Source: Gemmatimonadota bacterium (lineage in GTDB: Bacteria; Gemmatimonadota; Gemmatimonadetes; Gemmatimonadales; GWC2-71-9). Taken from it: DNA of 5,249 nt. Made by a program: the position numbers and the translations under genes. The stretch spans positions 1 through 5,249 of the forward strand of contig JAOUIC010000156.1 in NCBI GenBank assembly GCA_029884275.1. Reading direction: 5' to 3'. Positions 1-5,249 of the stretch are shown here, in pieces. The notes below the pieces were generated by a model, which did not search any database, was not told the origin of the DNA, and worked only from the letters and a program-made list of their open reading frames with translations. Position 1 is the stretch's first letter, and each line of letters starts with the position of its first letter.

Positions 1-336
1 CGGCGCGTCGACTACGACGCCCGCCGCCGCGACGTCACGCTCGAGGTGTCGCGCCAACACGCGATCGAGGTCACCCGCGACCTTCATGGGAGGCTCGCAG
101 TGCTCGATGGGTTGCCCGAGGCCGAGCCGCTCGAGGTCCAGACCCGAACTGTCACCGACCGAGCCGAGCCCGAGTGGGCCGGCTCGACCTTGGGCCGCGA
201 GATCCAGTTCCTTGTGAGCCACACGATCCACCATTTCGCCCTGATCCGGCTCCTCCTCGCCCCCGATGGCCTCCAGCTGCCGGCCGAGTTTGGGGTCGCC
301 CCGTCCACCCTGGCCCACGCCGACGTGCGAGGCTGA
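1..336 (+). CDS. DinB-like family protein, C-terminal part (5' end outside window)
   Basis: The reading frame is open from base 1 to the TGA at 334-336 and gives 111 visible residues, so the gene begins upstream. The visible part starts with a VDYDARRRD segment, in frame ahead of the internal GTG at 46. That continuity argues against 46 being the real start. Near the end is the pattern REIQFLVSHTIHHFALI, with histidines at visible residues 74, 77 and 78, followed by PAEFGVAPSTL. This His-rich helix and FGVAPSTL ending resemble DinB/YfiT-like four-helix-bundle proteins, which bind a divalent metal through histidines; many act as, or are related to, thiol-dependent transferases. The substrate is unknown. 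The next gene, an NRDE-family protein, starts 18 nt downstream, so the two are probably cotranscribed. The family call is fairly firm; the biochemical role is not. Confidence 0.75.
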   Translation, partial: RRVDYDARRRDVTLEVSRQHAIEVTRDLHGRLAVLDGLPEAEPLEVQTRTVTDRAEPEWAGSTLGREIQFLVSHTIHHFALIRLLLAPDGLQLPAEFGVAPSTLAHADVRG

Positions 337-354
337 GCGCACTCGCTCCCGCCG

Positions 355-1089
355 ATGTGCACAGTGAGCTGGGCGCCGGTTGCCGGCGGGTACTCGCTGC
401 ATTTCAACCGCGACGAGAGCAGGACCCGCACGCCGGCCCTGCCGCCGGCCGCGCTCGAGCGCGACGGCGTCCGGTTCCTGGCCCCGATCGACGCCGACGC
501 TGGCGGCACCTGGATCGGCGTTAACCAGTTCGGCGTGACGGTTTCGCTCCTCAACCGCTATCATGACACCCCTGTCGAGCCGGGCGGCCCGCGGACCAGT
601 CGAGGCCTTCTGGTGCTCGAGCTCTTGCCCGCCAGGTCTGCCCTCGACGTTGTCGCCCAGCTCGGCGATCGCGCGCTCGGTGAGTTCCAGCCGTTCACCG
701 TCTGCGCCGCTGATCGCGCGGGTCGCGTCCACCTCGCCGACTGGACCGGTGCCGAGCTCCGCGCCGGCTCGACCGATCGTCCGGGAATGGTCCGGACCAG
801 TTCGGGGCACGATCAGGCAGCAGCTGAGCGTCTCCGCGCCATCACACTGGCCGGATTGGCAGCGGATCCCGCCGCGATCACCCCCGGGCTGCTCGGTCGG
901 TTCCACCGGAGCCATCTCCCTGAACGGGGGCCGTTCTCCGTCTGCATGCACCGGCCCGAGGCGGAAACGCGGAGCCTGACCACGATCTTGGTCGCCGGCG
1001 GCGTGGCCGGCCTCGAGTACCTCCCCGGCGCCCCCTGCGAGGCCGCCGCGCCCAGCCAGCACCGTCTCTCGCTCGTGGCCGGGAGCTGA
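355..1089 (+). CDS. NRDE family protein (TANGO2-like)
   Basis: This is a complete 244-residue protein. It begins MCTVSW and carries the family-defining Asn-Arg-Asp-Glu at residues 18-21, then a GGTWIGVN segment (50-57) typical of the family. Near the C-terminus come FSVCMHR (194-200), a Thr/Ser-rich strand at 205-210 and a YLPGAPC segment (222-228). NRDE/TANGO2 proteins are related to Ntn-hydrolase folds; the Cys at position 2 would be the N-terminal residue after Met removal, which supports this start. No clear Shine-Dalgarno precedes the ATG, so translation may depend on coupling to the DinB-like gene 18 nt upstream. Eukaryotic TANGO2 has been linked to secretory organisation and haem handling, but the bacterial role is poorly defined and no substrate can be inferred. 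No signal peptide or membrane segment is visible, so it is probably cytoplasmic. The next gene starts 3 nt after its stop. Confidence 0.9.
   Translation: MCTVSWAPVAGGYSLHFNRDESRTRTPALPPAALERDGVRFLAPIDADAGGTWIGVNQFGVTVSLLNRYHDTPVEPGGPRTSRGLLVLELLPARSALDVVAQLGDRALGEFQPFTVCAADRAGRVHLADWTGAELRAGSTDRPGMVRTSSGHDQAAAERLRAITLAGLAADPAAITPGLLGRFHRSHLPERGPFSVCMHRPEAETRSLTTILVAGGVAGLEYLPGAPCEAAAPSQHRLSLVAGS
1081..1085 (+). promoter_or_regulatory. Ribosome binding site for the hydrolase-VTT-ATP-grasp gene
   Basis: GGGAG lies 7 nt upstream of the ATG at 1093, inside the last codons of the NRDE gene. Together with the 3-nt gap between the genes it supports this start and suggests translational coupling. 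Confidence 0.6.
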
Positions 1090-1092
1090 TCC

Positions 1093-3702
1093 ATGGGCCG
1101 GCGACGCACACGCTGGATCGTCGGCTGCTATCTCCTCCTGCTCGGTGCCTCGCACCTCCGCCGTGCCATCGACCCGTCACCGCCCGTACCTGACCCGGAC
1201 GAGCTGACCGCGACGCTGTCACCGGTGGCAGGGGAGGCCACGACGCCGGGCCGGGTGACGATCGCCTACCGCGACGTCGTCCCCGCGACGGAGCGCGCCG
1301 GCGGGCTCCCGGTCGTCCTCCTCCACGGCAGTCCGGGCGACAACGGGGAGGTCACCGCGCTCGCGAAGATCATTGGCAGCGGGCGCCGCGCCGTCGCGCC
1401 CGACCTGCCAGGCTTCGGCGGATCCACCCGCGGCGTGCCCGACTACTCGATCCGGGCCCACGCCAGGTACGTCCTCGCCCTGCTCGATTCGCTCGGCATC
1501 CGACAGGCCCACCTGGTCGGCTTCAGCATGGGGGGCGGCGTCGCGGCGGGCATGTTCGACCTCGCGCCCGGGCGGGTCGCGTCGCTCACCCTCCTCTCTT
1601 CGATCGGCGCGCAGGAGTACGAGCTGCTTGGCGATTACACCCTGAACCACGCGATCCATGCCATCCAGCTGGCTGGCCTCTGGCTCCTGCGTGAGGGGGT
1701 TCCTCATTTCGGCGCCTGGGACGGTGGGATGCTCACCGTCGAGTACGCCCGTAACTTCTACGACACCGACCAGCGGCCCCTCCGCGGCATCCTGAGCCGC
1801 TACCCCGATCCCGTCCTCATCATTCAGGGAGAGCGTGACCCCCTCGTCGAGCCGAAGCTGGCCGAAGAGCACCACCGGATCATCCCCCAGAGCGAGCTGG
1901 TCATGCTCCGGGGGCGAGGGGCCGACCACTTCATGGCCTTCTCCCGCCCGACTGAGCTGGGGCCGATCATCGGCCGGTTCCTCGACCGGGTCGAGAACGG
2001 ACGCGCAATGACACGCGCCACCGCCGCGCCCGAGCGGCTCGCCGCCGCGGCACGCCCGTTCGACTACCGGGATCTTCCCCGCGTGGCTGGCCTCGCGCTG
2101 GTCGTGCTGCTGCTGCTCATCGCGGCCTCGACTTTCGTGTCGGAGGACCTGGCCTGCATCGCCACCGGACTCATGGTCGGCCGCGGCACATTGGCCTTTC
2201 TGCCCGGCACTGCGGCGTGCTTCGCCGGCATCGTCCTCGGCGACATGGGGCTCTTCTACCTCGGCCGCTGGCTCGGACGGCCCGCCGTCCAGCGGGCGCC
2301 GCTCCGCTGGTTCCTTACCGACCAGGACGTCGAGCGAAGCAGCGTCTGGTTCCGCCGCCGCGGCGCATGGCTCATCCTCGCGACCCGCTTCGTGCCCGGC
2401 ACCCGCCTTCCGACCTACTTCACCGCCGGCCTCCTCCGTGTGAACGCGCTGCTCTTCCTCGGGGCCTTTTCGCTCGCGGCCGCGCTCTGGACCCCGCTCC
2501 TCGTCGGCCTCAGCGCCTTGTTCGGCGGGCGGGTGCTGGCGGCCTTCGAGGTCTACCAGCGCTTCGCGCCGGCCGCGGTGCTGGCCGTCGCACTCTGCCT
2601 GCTGCTGGTGGTCAAGCTCGTTGTGCCGCTCTGCTCCTGGCGCGGCCGCCGGCTGCTGCTCTCGCGCTGGCTCCGGCTCACCCGCTGGGAGTTCTGGCCC
2701 CGTATCGCCTTCTATCCGCCGATCGCGATCTACGTCCTCTGGCTCGCGGTGAAGTATCGGAGCCTGACCCTCTTCTCCGCGGTGAACCCCGCGATCCCGG
2801 GGGGCGGTTTCGTTGGCGAGTCGAAGGCGGAGATCTTGCAGGGCCTCGCGGGCACGCCGGATATGGTCGCGCGGTGGCGATACCTCCCGGCCAGCAGCGA
2901 TCTCGCGGCCCGGCTCGAGGCGTTCCGCAGGTTCGTGCGGGAGGAGGGACTCCCGTTCCCCGTGGTGCTCAAGCCCGACGTGGGCGAGCGCGGCGCCGGG
3001 GTCACCTTCGTCGGCTCCGATGCCGAGGCAGAACGGTATCTTGCGCGCACGGCGGAGCCGCTCATCGTTCAGGAGTACGTGCCCGGCGTCGAGTTCGGGG
3101 TCTTTTACTACCGCCACCCGGGGGCGGTGGCGGGCCGGGTCTTTGCGATCACTGACAAGCGGTTCCCGGCCGTCACGGGCGACGGGCACCGCTCGCTTGA
3201 GGAACTGATCCTGGCTGATGCGCGCGCGGTGGCGATGGCTCCATTCTTCCTCCGCCTCCACGCCGCTCGCCTCGCCGACGTCCCCGCTGCTGGCGCCGAG
3301 CTCCGCCTCGTCGAGCTGGGCACCCACTGCAAGGGGTCGGTATTCTTCGATGGGGAGTGGGTCAGGACGCCGGCTCTCGAGGCGGCGATCGACCGGGTGA
3401 GCCAGGGCTACGCGGGGTTCTGGTTCGGCAGGTACGACGTCCGGGCGCCGTCGGTCGAGGCGCTCCAGCAGGGTCAGTTCAAGGTACTGGAGCTGAACGG
3501 AGCGACCGCCGAGGCGACCAGCATCTACGATCCCGGAAACCGGCTTGGCGACGCCTACCGCGTGCTCCGCCGCCAGTGGGCTATCCTGTTCGAGATCGCC
3601 AGCCAGAACGTCATGGCCGGTGCCCGCCCGGCCACGGTGCCAGAGCTCGTCGGCCTGATGCGTCGCCACCGGCAATCGCTTCGCGCCCACGTGAACACGT
3701 GA
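1093..3702 (+). CDS. Three-module membrane protein: alpha/beta hydrolase - DedA/VTT domain - ATP-grasp
   Basis: One uninterrupted 869-residue frame. Residues 1-20 have an Arg-rich start and a short hydrophobic core, a possible signal or anchor. Residues 72-303 form an alpha/beta hydrolase: HGSPG oxyanion-side loop (78-82), nucleophile motif GFSMGG with Ser145, a cap region about 175-238, Asp249 in GERDP and His279 in ADHF, so the triad is intact. Residues about 325-515 match a DedA/VTT domain: SED (350-352), LGDMGLFYLGRWLGR around Asp384, and TRFVPGTRLPTYFTAG (431-446), with hydrophobic segments near 331-349, 366-390, 450-478 and 493-514. A linker (531-577; WEFWP, KYRS, GESK), including another hydrophobic stretch at 538-553, leads to an ATP-grasp-like domain: VVLKPDVGERGAGV with Lys627, QEYVPGVEFGV (660-670), and the metal-binding-type ELN at 800-802. 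VTT proteins move or scramble lipids and lipid carriers; ATP-grasp enzymes ligate carboxylates through acylphosphates. A role on a membrane-linked substrate is inference. Topology is unclear: the ATP-grasp part must face ATP, whereas the hydrolase side is ambiguous. Confidence 0.88.
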   Translation: MGRRRTRWIVGCYLLLLGASHLRRAIDPSPPVPDPDELTATLSPVAGEATTPGRVTIAYRDVVPATERAGGLPVVLLHGSPGDNGEVTALAKIIGSGRRAVAPDLPGFGGSTRGVPDYSIRAHARYVLALLDSLGIRQAHLVGFSMGGGVAAGMFDLAPGRVASLTLLSSIGAQEYELLGDYTLNHAIHAIQLAGLWLLREGVPHFGAWDGGMLTVEYARNFYDTDQRPLRGILSRYPDPVLIIQGERDPLVEPKLAEEHHRIIPQSELVMLRGRGADHFMAFSRPTELGPIIGRFLDRVENGRAMTRATAAPERLAAAARPFDYRDLPRVAGLALVVLLLLIAASTFVSEDLACIATGLMVGRGTLAFLPGTAACFAGIVLGDMGLFYLGRWLGRPAVQRAPLRWFLTDQDVERSSVWFRRRGAWLILATRFVPGTRLPTYFTAGLLRVNALLFLGAFSLAAALWTPLLVGLSALFGGRVLAAFEVYQRFAPAAVLAVALCLLLVVKLVVPLCSWRGRRLLLSRWLRLTRWEFWPRIAFYPPIAIYVLWLAVKYRSLTLFSAVNPAIPGGGFVGESKAEILQGLAGTPDMVARWRYLPASSDLAARLEAFRRFVREEGLPFPVVLKPDVGERGAGVTFVGSDAEAERYLARTAEPLIVQEYVPGVEFGVFYYRHPGAVAGRVFAITDKRFPAVTGDGHRSLEELILADARAVAMAPFFLRLHAARLADVPAAGAELRLVELGTHCKGSVFFDGEWVRTPALEAAIDRVSQGYAGFWFGRYDVRAPSVEALQQGQFKVLELNGATAEATSIYDPGNRLGDAYRVLRRQWAILFEIASQNVMAGARPATVPELVGLMRRHRQSLRAHVNT

Positions 3703-3720
3703 TGGCCTTACCCCGACCAC

Positions 3721-3725
3721 GGTGA
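3721..3725 (+). promoter_or_regulatory. Ribosome binding site deciding the Rieske-flavodoxin start
   Basis: GGTGA, part of the canonical Shine-Dalgarno consensus, lies 8 nt upstream of the ATG at 3734. The alternative in-frame GTG at 3722 overlaps this motif and has no purine-rich sequence in front of it. An in-frame TGA at 3692-3694 excludes earlier starts, so only these two candidates exist. Confidence 0.55.
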
Positions 3726-3733
3726 ATCGCCCG

Positions 3734-4825
3734 ATGCCCTCGCCTCAATGGCACGACCTCGGCCCCATCGCCGAGCTGAGTACCTCACCGCTTCGGACAA
3801 TCGTCATCGGCAGAACCCGGATCGCGCTCTCGTGCCGGGACGGACAGTTCGGGGCGATCTCGGGGGCCTGCAACCACGCGGGCGGGCCGCTCGGCGACGG
3901 GCAGCTCGACGGGGACTACGTGGTCTGTCCCTGGCATCATTGGAAGTACCACCGGGCGACGGGCTGCGGCGAGCCGGGGTACGAGGACGAGGCGCTCCCG
4001 CGGTACGACCTCGAAGTCCGGGACGGGCATCTCTGGATTGATCTCGAGCCAGCGACGAAACGCAACCGCCTGCCGCACGAGCCTCATCCGCTGGCGCGTC
4101 CGGTGGTCCGCGAGCCGGGGCCGATTCGGGTCGCGGGTATCTCCACCACCGGAATGGACCTGGCTTACCCGCGGGTCTCAACTTCGGAGCTGCTGCTCGA
4201 TGCATCGCTCCGCCGGGCCGAGGGGCAGGGTGCCGAGACGCGGCTGATCCGGTTGGCGGAGCTCAGCTTCCGGCATTGCGAGGGCTACTACTCCAAGGCG
4301 GCGCGGGCCTGCACCTGGCCCTGCTCGATCACCCAGATGGACCCGGACGACCAGCTCGACCGGGTTTACGAGGCGCTGGTGCACTGGGCCGACGTCGTCC
4401 TTATCGCGACGCCGATCCGCTGGGGCGTGGCGAGCTCGCTCTACTTCAAGATGTGCGAGCGGCTCAACTGCGTGCAGAACCAGGTGACCATCCGCAACCG
4501 GGTCCTGATCCGGAACAAGGTCGCCTCGTTCATCGTGACCGGCGGGCAGGACAACGTCCAGGGCGTGGTGGGCCAGCTGCTCACCTTCTTCGGAGAGCTG
4601 GGCTTCGTCTTTCCTCAGTTCCCGTTCATCGCCCACTCGCGCGGATGGTCCGCGGAGGACATGGAGAACAACGTCCGCGAGGTCCAGCAGAGTGCTGACC
4701 TCCGCGAGGGGGCGGAGGAACTGGCCGACCGCGCCATCCACGCGGCGCGCGAGCTGCTCGAGCGGCAACCGACCGCCGAGACGGTCGCGCACGGCGGCCG
4801 GAAGGCCAACCCGCTGATGAAGTGA
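3734..4825 (+). CDS. Rieske [2Fe-2S] domain fused to flavodoxin-like NAD(P)H/FMN oxidoreductase
   Basis: A 363-residue protein counted from the ATG at 3734 (367 if the GTG at 3722 is used). Residues about 5-106 form a Rieske domain: Cys46-x-His48, a 16-residue spacer, then Cys65-Pro-Trp-His68, the standard ligand set for a [2Fe-2S] cluster, followed by WKYH and a final DGHLWI strand as in ferredoxin-type Rieske proteins. After a Pro/Arg-rich linker (107-130), residues about 131-340 resemble an NADPH-dependent FMN reductase/flavodoxin fold: a phosphate-loop-like GISTTG then TSELLL, WADVVLIATPIRWG (219-231), and TGGQDN (269-274) at the expected flavin-side loop. Cysteines 182, 193 and 197 sit just before the DPDDQL helix, where iron-sulfur flavoproteins of this superfamily carry cysteines, but the spacing is not the compact four-Cys cluster. 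There is no oxygenase catalytic domain, so it is more likely an electron-transfer reductase than a ring hydroxylase. It follows the fusion gene by about 31 nt and is probably in the same transcript. Donor and acceptor are unknown; no signal peptide is seen. Confidence 0.88.
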   Translation: MPSPQWHDLGPIAELSTSPLRTIVIGRTRIALSCRDGQFGAISGACNHAGGPLGDGQLDGDYVVCPWHHWKYHRATGCGEPGYEDEALPRYDLEVRDGHLWIDLEPATKRNRLPHEPHPLARPVVREPGPIRVAGISTTGMDLAYPRVSTSELLLDASLRRAEGQGAETRLIRLAELSFRHCEGYYSKAARACTWPCSITQMDPDDQLDRVYEALVHWADVVLIATPIRWGVASSLYFKMCERLNCVQNQVTIRNRVLIRNKVASFIVTGGQDNVQGVVGQLLTFFGELGFVFPQFPFIAHSRGWSAEDMENNVREVQQSADLREGAEELADRAIHAARELLERQPTAETVAHGGRKANPLMK

Positions 4826-4830
4826 CGGGA

Positions 4831-4846
4831 CGAGGCTCGCCCCTCG
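4831..4846. terminator. Weak hairpin between convergent genes
   Basis: CGAGG (4831-4835) can pair with CCTCG (4842-4846) around a 6-nt loop, in the 27-nt gap between the stops of the Rieske-flavodoxin gene and the convergent DoxX gene. The location suits a bidirectional terminator. The stem is only 5 bp and no T-run follows on either strand, so this is a weak call; such hairpins are common by chance in GC-rich DNA. Confidence 0.2.
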
Positions 4847-4852
4847 GTGACG

Positions 4853-5249
4853 CTATCGGGAACGGTGGAGCCAGAGCACCGCGGCCGAACCGGCGAAGGC
4901 AACCACGGCCATGATGAAAAGACTTGGGTCTCCGCCGTAGAAGATGCCGAGCTTGAGCAGGTGGGCGCCGATCGCCCCTGCCATGAGCACGACCCCGATC
5001 ACCGCCCCCACCCGGAAGGTGCGTGGGACAACGAGAAGGATCGTGGTAGTGAGTTCCACGGCTCCGAGCGCGAACCGGCCCCACGGCTCCACGCCGACAA
5101 TTGAGAAGAGGGCGACGGCGTCGGGGGCGCTGGTGAGTTTCGGGATGGCCGCCATGGCAAGGATGGCCGCGGGGACAAGCCGGACGATCCAGCTGACGAT
5201 CGGGCGGGGCCAGGGCGGTGAATCGGTCGGAGGCAAGGGGGGCTCCAAT
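4853..5249 (-). CDS. DoxX family membrane protein (start at or beyond window edge)
   Basis: The - strand frame ends at TAG (complement of 4853-4855) and remains open to the right edge. The first possible start inside the window is a TTG at 5248-5246, giving 131 residues; its ribosome site would lie outside, so the true start may be further right. Four hydrophobic segments are visible (about residues 17-36, 57-75, 80-97 and 108-127). The sequence AAIPKLTSAPDAVALFSIVGVEPWGRF followed by AVEL and LLVVPRT matches small DoxX-like proteins, with the conserved Lys after helix 1, the EPWGR turn and the Glu of helix 2; a HLLKLGI segment precedes the last helix. DoxX-like proteins are inner-membrane proteins, some tied to quinone or thiol redox functions, but most small members have no defined activity. 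It faces the four-gene + strand row and is not part of that operon. Confidence 0.85.
   Translation of the reverse strand, partial: LEPPLPPTDSPPWPRPIVSWIVRLVPAAILAMAAIPKLTSAPDAVALFSIVGVEPWGRFALGAVELTTTILLVVPRTFRVGAVIGVVLMAGAIGAHLLKLGIFYGGDPSLFIMAVVAFAGSAAVLWLHRSR

Noticed and set aside
46..336. GTG at 46 as a start for a complete 96-residue gene
   Set aside because: The frame stays open to base 1, and the upstream residues (VDYDARRRD) look like part of the same DinB-like protein, so it is a truncated gene rather than a small complete one.
2217..3155. Open frame of 312 codons on the + strand, out of frame within the fusion gene
   Set aside because: Arg/Pro/Gly/Ala-rich translation typical of frame-shifted GC-rich coding DNA; the overlapping frame has continuous VTT and ATP-grasp motifs.
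2845..3600. D-alanine--D-alanine ligase (ddl)
   Set aside because: ATP-grasp motifs are present, but the fused membrane modules and distinct N-terminal linker do not fit Ddl; a general carboxylate-ligase call is safer.
1219..3720. Open frame of 833 codons on the - strand, antisense to the fusion gene
   Set aside because: Its codons are in register with the sense codons, where stops would need sense TTA, CTA or TCA. The strong G/C third-position bias removes these. The translation is a low-complexity, Glu/Arg/Asp/Gly/Ala-rich string with no recognisable domain, while the sense strand has three clear domains.
3722..4060. Rieske ring-hydroxylating oxygenase
   Set aside because: Only the Rieske ligand domain is present; the mononuclear-iron catalytic domain is absent and the rest of the protein is flavodoxin-like.
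4178..4792. Open frame of 204 codons on the - strand inside the Rieske-flavodoxin gene
   Set aside because: Codon-register shadow of the same kind; hydrophilic composition, no domain, no ribosome site, and the sense strand encodes a recognised flavodoxin-like domain.

Overview
The window is GC-rich and almost completely coding. It holds four same-strand genes in a tight, operon-like row (1-4825, + strand), then one convergent gene on the - strand that reaches the right edge. Third codon positions are overwhelmingly G or C, so long open frames appear on the opposite strand as shadows. The style fits a high-GC, Gram-negative-type environmental bacterium. Gemmatimonadota, Planctomycetota (Isosphaera-like) and Acidobacteriota are all plausible from the gene families, but nothing here fixes the phylum.

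Layout: (1) 1-336, the 3' end of a DinB-like (DinB/YfiT four-helix) protein whose start lies left of the window. (2) 355-1089, a complete NRDE/TANGO2-family protein. (3) 1093-3702, an 869-residue membrane protein that reads as three joined modules: an alpha/beta hydrolase with an intact Ser-Asp-His triad, a DedA/VTT (SNARE-associated) membrane domain, and an ATP-grasp ligase-like domain. (4) 3734-4825, a Rieske [2Fe-2S] domain fused to a flavodoxin-like NAD(P)H/FMN oxidoreductase domain. (5) 4853-5249, - strand, a DoxX-family four-helix membrane protein whose start is at or beyond the right edge.

Gaps between the + strand genes are 18, 3 and about 31 nt, with no room for obvious promoters, so cotranscription is likely. 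The most notable element is the hydrolase-VTT-ATP-grasp fusion: a predicted membrane lipid transporter/scramblase-type domain with a hydrolase on one end and an ATP-dependent carboxylate ligase on the other. That architecture suggests processing of a membrane-associated substrate, but the substrate cannot be read from the sequence. The Rieske-flavodoxin fusion looks like a self-contained electron-transfer protein. No RNA genes, mobile elements, CRISPR arrays or large repeats were seen, and no stretch over 300 bases lacks a gene.
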